Program-made: the position numbers and the translations under genes
Assembly (NCBI GenBank): GCA_030690895.1
Contig: JAUYFQ010000063.1
Coordinates: forward strand, 1 to 46,531
Direction of reading: 5' to 3'
Origin: Sulfuricellaceae bacterium
Lineage (GTDB): Bacteria; Pseudomonadota; Gammaproteobacteria; Burkholderiales; Sulfuricellaceae
Length of the DNA: 46,531 nucleotides
In this document: piece after piece, positions 1 to 8,850 of the stretch
Position numbering within the stretch: the stretch's first letter is position 1
Layout: the number at the start of each line of letters is the position of its first letter
Notes under the pieces: model-generated
What the model was told of the DNA's origin: nothing
Seen by the model: only the letters and a program-made list of their open reading frames with translations
The model's database searches: none

Positions 1-182
1 CGATGCCTCCCGCCCTTGTCAACCACAAATCACCCTTCACCCCGCCAGTGGGGGTTAGGGGGCTTTCGCCTGAAAATCAAAAAAATGCGCTGTGGTGATG
101 CAAATGGCATGGAGGGGGATTTGTGCAACATTCAGGTTAGCGCCTGTCCATGAATATTGCTTCGACCCGGTGAAGTTTGAAG

Positions 183-230
183 TGTGGGTCGGCCTTCAGG
201 CCGACATGTCGGGCTAAAGCCCGACCCACA
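183..230. repeat. REP-like double hairpin (REPIN-like)
   Basis: The ends, 183-192 and 221-230, are perfect 10-base inverted repeats (TGTGGGTCGG / CCGACCCACA). Inside lie two smaller hairpins, GGCC-TTCA-GGCC and GGGCT-A-AGCCC, so the element could fold either as two side-by-side hairpins or as one closed structure. A diverged relative lies at 39434-39478. Paired REP hairpins of this kind are usually mobilised by RAYT transposases; none is in the window. Apart from this repeat, positions 1-272 hold nothing I can identify. Confidence 0.75.
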
Positions 231-272
231 GTTAAGACAATATCGTTAATGATCAATAAGTTGAACATTCTC

Positions 273-530
273 TCAGCCTCGATCCTCGATCACCATTTCG
301 GCCACGGTCTTGCCATTTTCGGCAGGCAGAATACCAAGAGGCGAAAAGCTTGCCCTGCCTGTTGCCCATGTCACTCCTTCTGTCGCCTTCATGCCATTTT
401 GTAGCAATGCTGCCGAAGCCAATGAAACCACAGGTTTGTTATGGGAAGTCACTATCACCGGCTCACCAAGTTGAGCAAGGTGGAGGTACTTTGACAAATG
501 ATTTTTAAGTTCGCGCGTTGAAACTTGCAT
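273..530 (-). CDS. Phd/YefM-family antitoxin, orphan
   Basis: An 85-residue protein that looks like a type II antitoxin of the Phd/YefM family. The N-terminus (MQVSTRELKNHLSKYL, then GEPVIVTSHNKPVVSL) matches the family's DNA-binding fold, in which a short helix-turn-helix-like start is followed by a beta hairpin. The C-terminal part, which would wrap a toxin, is more variable. In this family the toxin gene normally follows at once on the same strand, but the 272 bases downstream contain only a 43-codon frame running through a REP-like repeat and no PIN, Doc or YoeB motif. It therefore appears to be an orphan. The ATG has no strong ribosome-binding site. It could be a solitary repressor or the survivor of a lost module. 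Confidence 0.75.
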   Translation of the reverse strand: MQVSTRELKNHLSKYLHLAQLGEPVIVTSHNKPVVSLASAALLQNGMKATEGVTWATGRASFSPLGILPAENGKTVAEMVIEDRG

Positions 531-593
531 TTTTCTATGTCCGGCAATAATGTGGCCACGATAATAGAGTTTGTGTCTACACGCAAGCTCTGC

Positions 594-2495
594 TTACTCT
601 GTAGCCTTCTGCTTTTCCTCCAACACTTCCCAGCGCGCCAGCGCCCCAAGCAAGGCTTCCTCGATCACATTGACGCGCGCCTGCAAGCGTTTGGCTTCCT
701 GCGGGTCATCGCGATAAATCGCCGCCTCGGCCAGTTTTGTGCCGATTTCTCCCTGCTCTTTTTCCAGCGCCTCGATCTTGCCCGGCAGGGATTCCAGTTC
801 GCGGGTCTCGTTGAAGCTCAGCTTTACTTTGGGAGCCGATTTGGGGGCTGATTTTCTGACCAGCTCCGGCTTCTTTTCCGGCACCGCATCGCGTGCAGCC
901 TTGGATCGTACATAGTCGTCGTAGCCGCCGGCATATTCCTGCAATTTTCCGTCCCCCTCGAAAGCGATGACCTGGGTCACCACGTTATCCAGGAAAGTCC
1001 GGTCGTGGCTCACCAGCAGCACCGTGCCGCTGTATTCCTGCAACAGGGATTCGAGCAGTTCCAGGGTTTCGATATCGAGGTCGTTGGTCGGTTCGTCCAG
1101 CACCAGAATGTTGGCTGGACGAGTAAACAGGCGCGCCAGCAGCAGGCGGTTGCGTTCGCCTCCGGAGAGGCTTTTCACCGGGGAACGGGCGCGCTGGGGT
1201 GCAAACAGGAAATCTTCCAGGTAGCTGATGACATGCTTCTTCTCACCCCCGATCTCGACGAAATCGCTGCCCTTGCTGATGGTGTCCGCCAGGGTGGCTT
1301 CTTCATCCAGTTGGGTGCGGAACTGGTCGAAGTAGGCGACGGCCAGCTTGGTTCCCAGCTTCACTGACCCCGTATCGGGCTGGAGTTCGCCCAGAATCAG
1401 CTTGAGCAAGGTGCTCTTGCCTGCGCCGTTGGGGCCGACCAGGCCGATCTTGTCGCCACGCATGACGCGCCCGGTAAAATTCTGGATCAGTATTTTGTCG
1501 CCATAAGCCTTGCTGACCTCCTCCAACTCCGCCACCAGCTTGCCTGAGCGCTCGCCCTGATCGACATTGAGGTTGACCGTGCCGCTGCGCTCGCGGCGTT
1601 CTGCTCGCTCGCGGCGCAGAGATTCCAGCCTGAGCACGCGGCCTTCGTTGCGGGTACAGCGCGCCTTGATGCCCTTGCGTATCCAGACCTCTTCCTGCGC
1701 CAGCACCTTGTCGAACTGGGCGTTGTGAACCGCCTCGATTTCCAGCAATTCCTGCTTTTTGATCTGATAAGCGCTGAAATTGCCGTTGAATCCGGTCAGC
1801 AGGCCGCGATCCAGCTCGACGATGCGCGTTGCCACATTGTCCAGAAAGCGCCGGTCGTGGGTAATCAGCATGACGCTGCCGGAAAATTCGTTCAGCAGCC
1901 CTTCCAGCCATTCGATGGCGGACAGGTCGAGGTGGTTGGTTGGCTCGTCCAGCAACAGCAATTCAGGCTGCATCACCAGCGCGCGCGCCAGCGCCACGCG
2001 TTTTTTCTGCCCGCCGGACAGCGCACCGACTTTGACATCCTCCGGCAGCGCCAGCTTGCTCAGGGTACTCTCCACGCGGGCTTTCTTGTTCCAGCCATCG
2101 TGCGCCTCAAGCTCCCCCTGCAAGTCGTGCATACGCTCCAGCAAGGCATCCATATCCGCATCGGGATCGCCCATGTCGTGAGCCACCTGATGATATTCGA
2201 CCAGCAGGCGATGCGCGTCACCCAGTCCTTCGGCCACGGCTTCATACACCGTATGCTCGGGATCGAGTTCCGGTTCCTGCTCTACATAGGCCATTTTCAT
2301 GCCCGGCGCGCGCCACACCTTGCCATCATCCGGCGGGGTCGTCCCGGCAATCACTTTCAGCAGACTGGACTTGCCCGTTCCGTTGCGCCCGATCAACCCT
2401 ACCCGCTCACCGGGTTCGAGCACCAGTTCAGCGTGATCAAGAAGAGGAACATGGCCGAAGGCCAGGGAAATTTTGTCGAGTTGAATCAGAGGCAT
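594..2495 (-). CDS. uup: ABC-F ATPase Uup
   Basis: A 633-residue soluble ABC-F protein with two ATPase cassettes and no membrane segment. The first cassette has Walker A GRNGTGKSS near residue 36, signature LSGGQKKR and Walker B LLLLDEPTNHLD. The second has GPNGAGKST, LSGGERNR and ILVLDEPTNDLD. Between them is the linker typical of ABC-F proteins. The basic C-terminal region (about residues 540-633) ends in a predicted coiled coil, which distinguishes Uup from EttA and YbiT. Uup proteins bind DNA or ribosomes and affect precise transposon excision and ribosome assembly; the exact role here is inferred from family. The gene is monocistronic by position, with toxin-antitoxin genes on both sides. 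The ATG at 2495 gives the usual MPLIQLDKISLAFG start. Confidence 0.95.
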   Translation of the reverse strand: MPLIQLDKISLAFGHVPLLDHAELVLEPGERVGLIGRNGTGKSSLLKVIAGTTPPDDGKVWRAPGMKMAYVEQEPELDPEHTVYEAVAEGLGDAHRLLVEYHQVAHDMGDPDADMDALLERMHDLQGELEAHDGWNKKARVESTLSKLALPEDVKVGALSGGQKKRVALARALVMQPELLLLDEPTNHLDLSAIEWLEGLLNEFSGSVMLITHDRRFLDNVATRIVELDRGLLTGFNGNFSAYQIKKQELLEIEAVHNAQFDKVLAQEEVWIRKGIKARCTRNEGRVLRLESLRRERAERRERSGTVNLNVDQGERSGKLVAELEEVSKAYGDKILIQNFTGRVMRGDKIGLVGPNGAGKSTLLKLILGELQPDTGSVKLGTKLAVAYFDQFRTQLDEEATLADTISKGSDFVEIGGEKKHVISYLEDFLFAPQRARSPVKSLSGGERNRLLLARLFTRPANILVLDEPTNDLDIETLELLESLLQEYSGTVLLVSHDRTFLDNVVTQVIAFEGDGKLQEYAGGYDDYVRSKAARDAVPEKKPELVRKSAPKSAPKVKLSFNETRELESLPGKIEALEKEQGEIGTKLAEAAIYRDDPQEAKRLQARVNVIEEALLGALARWEVLEEKQKATE

Positions 2496-2584
2496 GGGAA
2501 AGATGAACGATCAGGAAAAAAGGACGCGAAGTTTATCACGTCCAACTAACGGGGATACCCAAAAGGACACAAGCCAAGGCAACG

Positions 2585-2989
2585 TCAAACCGCGACAAAC
2601 AGCCTGAGGCCAGGCTCCACTTTGGCTATTACCTCAAAATCCTTGTCGTCGTGGAGCAGCAATGCGTCATGCTCAAGCGCAATGCGCGCCACCAAACAAT
2701 CGTGAGGGCTGCGAGGCGTGAAGCCTTGCTGACGGCAACGCATATAAATTTCCGCTGCTGCCTCCCAGGTTTGAATCGGGTGACTCGCTTCAAGAAAAGG
2801 CAGGGTGCTGAAATAGCGTTTGAGCTTGTCAAAACGTTCCGGCGACGCGGCTCCCTGCAAAATCTCCTGATAAATCACCTGTGCCAGCGCGGCTTTGTGT
2901 CGGGATAGCAAATCTCTCAGAACCAGCGTCTGCGGCGTTTGCACGTCGCGCAACAAGTCGATCCAGACCGAACTATCAACCAGGATCAC
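2585..2989 (-). CDS. vapC: VapC-type PIN-domain ribonuclease toxin
   Basis: A PIN-domain toxin of about 134 residues, predicted to be a magnesium-dependent RNase. The acidic residues of the active site are visible: D5 in VDSSVWIDLL, E42 in QEILQG, D97 in SPHDCLVA and the D114-D117 cluster in LLHDDKDF. I chose the GTG at 2989 because family members begin (M/V)ILVDSSVW. An ATG at 3025 would add 12 residues lying inside the antitoxin gene that have no family counterpart. The start overlaps the end of the antitoxin gene by 14 bases, the usual arrangement for translational coupling in VapBC modules. It follows vapB and appears intact. Confidence 0.88.
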   Translation of the reverse strand: MILVDSSVWIDLLRDVQTPQTLVLRDLLSRHKAALAQVIYQEILQGAASPERFDKLKRYFSTLPFLEASHPIQTWEAAAEIYMRCRQQGFTPRSPHDCLVARIALEHDALLLHDDKDFEVIAKVEPGLRLFVAV

Positions 2990-3197
2990 GACGCGCGCCC
3001 ATCGCCGAACGCACTGCGCGTACATCGTAATCCGGAGCGATCATGTCCTGCCCTACCAGATCGAGAATATTTTCCTCCCGTGCGGAAATCACCAAACGCC
3101 GCAATGCCAAATCCACCACTTCACGCTTGGTTCTAACGCCAGCCAATTTCATGGCGGCGGACACCAGTTGGTCGTCAATCACAATATTGGTTCGCAT
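2976..3197 (-). CDS. vapB: VapB-type ribbon-helix-helix antitoxin
   Basis: A 73-residue antitoxin. The N-terminus MRTNIVIDDQLVSAAMKLAG followed by TKREVVDLALRRLV is the ribbon-helix-helix pattern of the VapB group whose members start MRTNI. The C-terminal half is acidic and should bind the downstream PIN toxin. I chose the ATG at 3197 over the in-frame GTG at 3203, because GGAGG lies five bases ahead of the ATG and overlaps the GTG. A promoter with a 17-base spacer and a small inverted repeat lie immediately upstream. Autoregulation by the VapBC complex is expected from the family. Confidence 0.87.
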   Translation of the reverse strand: MRTNIVIDDQLVSAAMKLAGVRTKREVVDLALRRLVISAREENILDLVGQDMIAPDYDVRAVRSAMGARRDPG

Positions 3198-3244
3198 ATA
3201 CACCTCCAGATGTGTATTTTAGCCCAGGCTTATCCCCCTGTCAC
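3198..3244 (-). promoter_or_regulatory. vapBC promoter with inverted repeat over the SD
   Basis: Read on the minus strand, a -35 box GTGACA (3239-3244) and a -10 box TAAAAT (3216-3221) are separated by exactly 17 bases. Just downstream, ATACAC (3212-3217) and GTGTAT (3198-3203) form an inverted repeat whose loop and arm contain the GGAGGTG ribosome-binding site. It could be the VapB operator, or an RNA hairpin that partly hides the ribosome-binding site. Confidence 0.55.
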
Positions 3245-3260
3245 ATCTTCAAAACGCTGT

Positions 3261-4649
<1,389 letters not shown>

Positions 4650-5099
4650 TTAAATATTTGGCACTTGATTTGCGATATTTGGCGCTTGGCTTGCGCTGAC
4701 CCAGTTTTCAACTTTCAAGGCGGGTACGCGCTCGAATTCGCGCAGATTGTTGCTTACCAGTGTGATGCCCTCATCCAGGGCATGAGCAGCAATCCACAAA
4801 TCATTGTTGCCGATGGGTGTGCCTGCGCGTTCAAGGTGGCTGCGAATTTCACCGTAACGCACTCCCACCGTCTCAGACATGGGCATGACAGGAATGTACT
4901 CCAGAAATTGCGCCAGCTTCGCCAGCGACTGCTCGCGCTGCTGGCTTTTCATTGCACCATTGTGGAGTTCGCCATAAGTGACAACCGACATGGCGACTTG
5001 CCCGACTTCCAGTGCTTCAAACCGGGCCGCCACTTCAGGAGGGCGATGACGCGCGATGTAAATGCAAATATTGGTATCCAAAAGGTAAATCAAATCCAC
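4650..5099 (-). CDS. vapC: VapC-type PIN-domain ribonuclease toxin
   Basis: A 149-residue PIN toxin of the VapC1-like group. Active-site residues are D8 in LLDTNICIYI, E44 in SVVTYGELHNG, D100 in PIGNNDLWIAAH and N117 in TLVSNNLREF. The group commonly cleaves initiator tRNA, but the target here is inferred only from family. The gene overlaps vapB by 10 bases. Its last 14 residues are an exact-length duplication (7+7) encoded by a 21-bp tandem repeat, so the C-terminus is longer than normal; the family usually ends soon after the VENW motif. The toxin core is intact. Confidence 0.9.
   Translation of the reverse strand: MDLIYLLDTNICIYIARHRPPEVAARFEALEVGQVAMSVVTYGELHNGAMKSQQREQSLAKLAQFLEYIPVMPMSETVGVRYGEIRSHLERAGTPIGNNDLWIAAHALDEGITLVSNNLREFERVPALKVENWVSASQAPNIANQVPNI
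4654..4695. repeat. 21-bp tandem duplication at the end of vapC
   Basis: Two adjacent 21-base units (4654-4674 and 4675-4695), each beginning ATATTTGG and ending TTGCG, differ at three positions. Read on the minus strand they encode two similar heptapeptides, ASQAPNI and ANQVPNI, at the toxin's extreme C-terminus. The differences show the duplication is not brand new. Confidence 0.8.
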
Positions 5100-5323
5100 G
5101 TTTCACGTTCCTGTGGCAGGCTGTCATTCCGGCCATCCTGCATGAAATCCGCTGGCATGGAAGAAAGCAGTAGAAACGCCCCTTTCAATGTGCGGTTAAG
5201 CTTGCGCAAAACAAGCTCGTCACCGCGCCGGAAAATTTCCACTTCTTTGACGTCAAGCATGAATTCACGCGGGATACGCACCGCCTGTGAATTTCCGCTC
5301 TTAAATACGCGAGCTGTCATCAT
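5090..5323 (-). CDS. vapB: VapB-type AbrB/MazE-fold antitoxin
   Basis: A 77-residue antitoxin with a swapped-hairpin AbrB/MazE DNA-binding domain: ARVFKSGNSQAVRIPREF then VEIFRRGDELVLR. The C-terminal tail (about residues 45-77) is the toxin-binding part. Two consecutive ATGs (5323 and 5320) are possible; neither has a strong ribosome-binding site. The gene overlaps vapC by 10 bases. It is unrelated in fold to the ribbon-helix-helix VapB at 2976-3197, so the two modules on either side of purB were acquired separately rather than duplicated locally. Confidence 0.9.
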   Translation of the reverse strand: MMTARVFKSGNSQAVRIPREFMLDVKEVEIFRRGDELVLRKLNRTLKGAFLLLSSMPADFMQDGRNDSLPQERETWI

Positions 5324-5382
5324 GATATTGACCCCATCTCATTTGAACACGACAGGTAAAAGTATATATTACCAAGTCGATT

Positions 5383-5420
5383 ATGTATATACATTATAAA
5401 AACCGCCCCAAAGTTTTCAA
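5383..5420 (-). promoter_or_regulatory. vapBC promoter and palindromic operator inside the ybbP end
   Basis: Read on the minus strand, TTGAAA (5415-5420) and TATAAT (5393-5398) are 16 bases apart and form a good sigma-70 promoter. The -35 box lies within the last codons of ybbP and the -10 box overlaps its stop codon. A perfect 12-base palindrome ATGTATATACAT (5383-5394) sits at the expected transcription start and is the likely VapB operator. Confidence 0.6.
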
Positions 5421-7964
5421 CGGCGGCTGGCGCAGCACCCCGCGAACACCCAGCCAACCCGCCAGACCCACGCCCAGCACGCCTGCGATCAGGGCGATGA
5501 TCCACAGCCAAGGGTTGAGCTGGTAAGGCAGGTGAAATACCCGTGTCGCCAGTGCGTAACCCAGCCCGGTCGCAGCCAGGGCTGCCACGGTTCCGGCCAG
5601 CAGGCCGATCAGGATGAACTCCGCCATCTGGCTCAACAGCAACTGCCTGCCGCTCGCGCCCAGCGTGCGCATGACGGCGGCCTCGACCATGCGTTCCTCG
5701 CGGGTGGCGGCGATGGCCGCGTACAACGCCATCAGACCCGCCGCCAGCGTGAACAGAAAGACGAATTCCACGGTGGCGGCAATCCGTTCCATCATGGCGC
5801 GCACCTGGGTCATCAGAGCCGCTACATCGATCACGGTCAGGTTGGGGAAGGCTTTGACCATTTTGTCGAGCACGGATTCGCCTCTCATCTGAAACTCGCG
5901 AAGCGAGCCTGCGTCCCTCTCTCCCTTCGGGAGAGAGTTAGGAGAGAGGGTAGCGGGCAAATAAAAAGCCGTGATGTAGCTGGCCGGATGCCCTTCCAGC
6001 AAGGCGGGTGGGGCAATCACGAAGAAATTGACGCGAAAGGAATCCCAGTCCACTTTGCGCAAACTGGTGACGGTGGCGCTGAATTTCTTCCCCGCCACCT
6101 GATAAGTCAGTTTGTCGCCAAGGCTGATACCCAGATTCTTGGCGATCCCCTCTTCAACCGACCACTGGGCCGGGTCTATGGGACGCTTTTCCCACCAATG
6201 TCCGGCGACAATCTGGTTATCGCTTTGCAGTTGCTCGGCCCAGGACAGGTTGAACTCCCGCTCCACCAGGCGTCGGGTTCGGTCTTCCGCATAATCCGAC
6301 GCAGAGACCGGTTGCTCGTTGATGGCCAGCAAGCGCCCGCGCACCATGGGGAACAGCGCCTGAGAAGGCAAGCCGTGCTGGGCGAGAAAAGTTTGCAGGG
6401 GAATCACCTGATCCGGCTGGATATTGATGATGAAACGATTGGGGGCCTGCGGCGGCAAGGTACTCTGCCAGCTTTGCAGCAAATCGCCGCGCACCAGGGT
6501 CAGGATCAGCAGCGTGGTCAGCCCCAAGCCCAGCGCCACCACTTGGGCTGCGCTGGCATGACGCCGCCGCACCAGGCTCGCCAGACCATAGCGCCATGTC
6601 ATTCCCCTCGCGCCCGCACTATGCCGCAAAGGGGCGAGCAGATGAATCAGGGCGTGCGTCAGTCCCAGCGCCACGATCACCACGGCAGCCAGGCCAGCCA
6701 GCACGGTCAGCCCCAGCCGGATTTCCCCCGCCTGCCACAACAGCAGAACCAGCAGCACCGCTGCGCCAGCGGCGAAGCTGGATAACCCCAGACGTTGCGC
6801 ACCGCCCAGCTCGCGCCGCAAAACCCAAATCGGCGGAACCCGCTTCAGACGCTGCAAGAAAGGCAGCGTGAAGCCCAACAAGGTCAGCAATCCGGCGAGC
6901 AAGCCCTGAGCCAGCGGCAGCCATGAAGGCGCGGGCAGTTCCGCTACCAGCAAGCCTCCCATCTGCCATGCCAGCACCTGTTGCGCACCGTAACCGAGGG
7001 CGCTGCCCGCAAGACTGGCCAGCAAGCCCAGCCACAAAAACTGGTAAAAATAGAGCCGGAAAATCTGACTCTGGCTCGCCCCGGCGCAGCGCATCACCGC
7101 GCAGCCATTCAGGTGACGCTCAAGAAAGCGTTGCGCCGACAAGACAATCGCCAGTGCAGCCAAAATCAGGCTGGCGAGCGCAGCCAGGTTGAGAAATTTT
7201 CCGCCCCGCTCCAGCGCAGAGCGAATCTCCGGACGGCCATCGCGCACGCCTTCCAGCCGCTCGCCGCGAGAAAGAAGCGCTGACGCCCAATCTCTGTAGG
7301 CCGCAATCTTCCCAGAGCTTCCAGCCAGCAAAATGCGGTAACTGACCCGGCTGCCCGGCTGGATCAGCGCGGTAGCGGGCAAATCCTGGGCGTTCATCAT
7401 CAGGCGCGGCGCGATGCTGAATAGCCCTCCGCCGCGATCCGGCTCGAAGCTCAGCAGCGCCGAGACCCTGAAACGCGCCGCCCCCAATTCCAGCGAATCG
7501 CCTAGCCTCAGTTGCAAGACTGCCAGCAAACGGGCGTCCAGCCATACCGTGCCGGGTTCGGGAATGCCGGATGCGACTTGCTCGCCCCCTACGCCTGCAT
7601 CAGGCTGAATGCGCAGCTTGCCGCGCAACGGGTAGCCGGGCGACACGGCCTTGATTTCGGCCAACTGGTTTCCATTCGCAGCAATGACCATGCTCGGAAA
7701 AATCAGGATACGAACTGGCGACAGATCCCGCCGACGGGCTTCCGCGATAAATTCGTCAGCCATCTCATGATCCGCAGTCAGCATCAAATCTGCCGCCAGC
7801 AACTGGCTGGCTTCGGTCGTCAGCGCCTGATTGACCCGGTCGGTAAAGAAGCCCACGGCAGTCACCCCGCCCACCGCAATGAGCAAGGCAAAACTCAGGG
7901 CGTAAAGCTCGCCCGCCCGCCATTCGCGCAGCAGCATCCGCCAGGATAGGCGCAGCAGGTTCAT
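5394..7964 (-). CDS. ybbP: ABC transporter permease YbbP (FtsX/MacB-like)
   Basis: An 856-residue inner-membrane permease of the large YbbP type, with one N-terminal membrane helix, a large periplasmic domain, a block of helices in the middle (about residues 250-480), a second periplasmic domain, and C-terminal helices. This is the FtsX-like permease layout duplicated. It pairs with the ATPase YbbA encoded just upstream. Such pairs do mechanotransmission or lipoprotein/envelope work rather than classical import; the substrate is unknown. I chose ATG 7964 (MNLLRLSWRMLLREWR) because the upstream codons derive from an intergenic repeat. Residues of about 670-691 come from a palindromic repeat inserted in frame in the second periplasmic domain. 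The reading frame remains open to the normal C-terminus. Confidence 0.9.
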   Translation of the reverse strand: MNLLRLSWRMLLREWRAGELYALSFALLIAVGGVTAVGFFTDRVNQALTTEASQLLAADLMLTADHEMADEFIAEARRRDLSPVRILIFPSMVIAANGNQLAEIKAVSPGYPLRGKLRIQPDAGVGGEQVASGIPEPGTVWLDARLLAVLQLRLGDSLELGAARFRVSALLSFEPDRGGGLFSIAPRLMMNAQDLPATALIQPGSRVSYRILLAGSSGKIAAYRDWASALLSRGERLEGVRDGRPEIRSALERGGKFLNLAALASLILAALAIVLSAQRFLERHLNGCAVMRCAGASQSQIFRLYFYQFLWLGLLASLAGSALGYGAQQVLAWQMGGLLVAELPAPSWLPLAQGLLAGLLTLLGFTLPFLQRLKRVPPIWVLRRELGGAQRLGLSSFAAGAAVLLVLLLWQAGEIRLGLTVLAGLAAVVIVALGLTHALIHLLAPLRHSAGARGMTWRYGLASLVRRRHASAAQVVALGLGLTTLLILTLVRGDLLQSWQSTLPPQAPNRFIINIQPDQVIPLQTFLAQHGLPSQALFPMVRGRLLAINEQPVSASDYAEDRTRRLVEREFNLSWAEQLQSDNQIVAGHWWEKRPIDPAQWSVEEGIAKNLGISLGDKLTYQVAGKKFSATVTSLRKVDWDSFRVNFFVIAPPALLEGHPASYITAFYLPATLSPNSLPKGERDAGSLREFQMRGESVLDKMVKAFPNLTVIDVAALMTQVRAMMERIAATVEFVFLFTLAAGLMALYAAIAATREERMVEAAVMRTLGASGRQLLLSQMAEFILIGLLAGTVAALAATGLGYALATRVFHLPYQLNPWLWIIALIAGVLGVGLAGWLGVRGVLRQPPLKTLGRFL
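5891..5957. repeat. SPNSLP-type palindromic element, in frame within ybbP
   Basis: On the minus strand this reads CCCTCTCTCCTAACTCTCTC, then a GGGAGAGAGGG arm, then GCAGGCTCGCTTCGCGAG. The first part is a hairpin and the second (CTCGC/GCGAG) a smaller one. It encodes LSPNSLPKGERDAGSLREF in YbbP. The same element with the same encoded peptide ends LpxH (35697-35757). Non-coding relatives are at 28935-28999 and 46011-46135. Confidence 0.85.
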
Positions 7965-7970
7965 CCTTAA

Positions 7971-8160
7971 AAACCCTGTTGAACCACGAAACACACGAAA
8001 TATTTCAAAAAGATACTCTGCAATGACCTATCTCCAGATAAGTGAATGGATAAATACCCGATACCCGATGATGCTGGGCACAAGTAAAGCTGGGCATAAA
8101 CAAATCCAACAGGCTGATTTTTCCGTGTATTCCGTGTGTTTCGTGGTTGAAACAAGGTTT
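7971..8160. repeat. Inverted pair of CACGAAACACACG repeats in the ybbA-ybbP spacer
   Basis: The left arm (7971-8005) and right arm (8121-8160) are imperfect inverted copies sharing AACCACGAAACACACG and flanking AAACC-TGTT. The roughly 115 bases between them show no convincing gene; small open frames there read repeat-derived sequence such as FSVYSVCFVV. The right arm begins directly after the ybbA stop codon. A single copy of the same repeat follows another stop codon at 37687-37732. The spacer separates two genes that would otherwise be nearly adjacent. Confidence 0.75.
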
Positions 8161-8850
8161 CTAGCATGGCTCCTCCAGCCGTCCATCCAGCAACCGCAGC
8201 CTGCGGTCGCAGCGCGCAGCCAGCTCGGCATCGTGAGTGACCAGAACCAGCGTGGCGCCCTGTTCACGATTCAGCTCGAACAGCAGGTCGATGATGCGCG
8301 CACCGGTGGCGCTGTCGAGATTGCCGGTTGGCTCATCGGCAAACAACAATCTGGGATGCGTGACGAAAGCGCGCGCGATGGCGACGCGCTGTTGCTCGCC
8401 GCCGGAGAGATGTTTGGGGTAATGTTGCAGGCGTTCGCCCAAGCCCACTCGTTGCAGGACAGTCAGCGCCAACTCGCGCGCCGATGCCGACCCGGCCAGT
8501 TCCAGCGGTAGCATGACGTTTTCCAGCGCAGTCAGCGCAGGCAATAACTGAAAGGACTGAAACACGAAGCCGATCAGGCGCCCGCGCAAAGCGGCGCGGC
8601 CATCCTCATCCAGCGCAAACAGATTTTCCCCGTTGATTTTTACTTCGCCGCCAGTAGGCCGATCCAGCCCCGCCAACAAGCCCAGCAGCGTCGATTTACC
8701 GGAGCCTGACGCGCCGATGATCGCCACCGACTCGCCGCTGGCGATGGCCAGATCAAGCTGATGCAGGATGGTCAGCAAGCCATCGCCGACAGGTACTTGC
8801 CTGGACAGGCGACTCGCCTGCACAATGAAAGGATCATTGGGAGAAGTCAT
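8161..8850 (-). CDS. ybbA: ABC transporter ATP-binding protein YbbA (LolD-like)
   Basis: A 229-residue ATPase subunit of the LolD/MacB/FtsE group. Walker A is GASGSGKST, the signature is [14 protein letters not shown], Walker B is [12 protein letters not shown], and the H-loop is LVTHD. It should power the YbbP permease encoded next on the same strand; a repeat-filled spacer of 196 bases separates them. In E. coli too, ybbA-ybbP is divergent from tesA. ATG 8850 gives [12 protein letters not shown], a normal start; the longer frame upstream would translate the tesA 5' region in antisense. The start codon shares the palindrome CATG with the tesA start, so both promoters must lie inside the opposite gene. 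Confidence 0.92.
   Translation of the reverse strand: MTSPNDPFIVQASRLSRQVPVGDGLLTILHQLDLAIASGESVAIIGASGSGKSTLLGLLAGLDRPTGGEVKINGENLFALDEDGRAALRGRLIGFVFQSFQLLPALTALENVMLPLELAGSASARELALTVLQRVGLGERLQHYPKHLSGGEQQRVAIARAFVTHPRLLFADEPTGNLDSATGARIIDLLFELNREQGATLVLVTHDAELAARCDRRLRLLDGRLEEPC

Noticed and set aside
137-268. A 43-codon minus-strand frame right after the Phd antitoxin, considered as its toxin
   Set aside because: It translates the REP-like repeat and shows no PIN, Doc or YoeB motif.
1725-2549. A 274-codon plus-strand frame antisense to uup
   Set aside because: It has no recognisable domain, and uup on the other strand is unmistakable; it is a codon-bias shadow.
8023-8511. A 162-codon plus-strand frame over the ybbA 3' end and spacer
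   Set aside because: It translates the repeat (FSVYSVCFVV) and then antisense ybbA.
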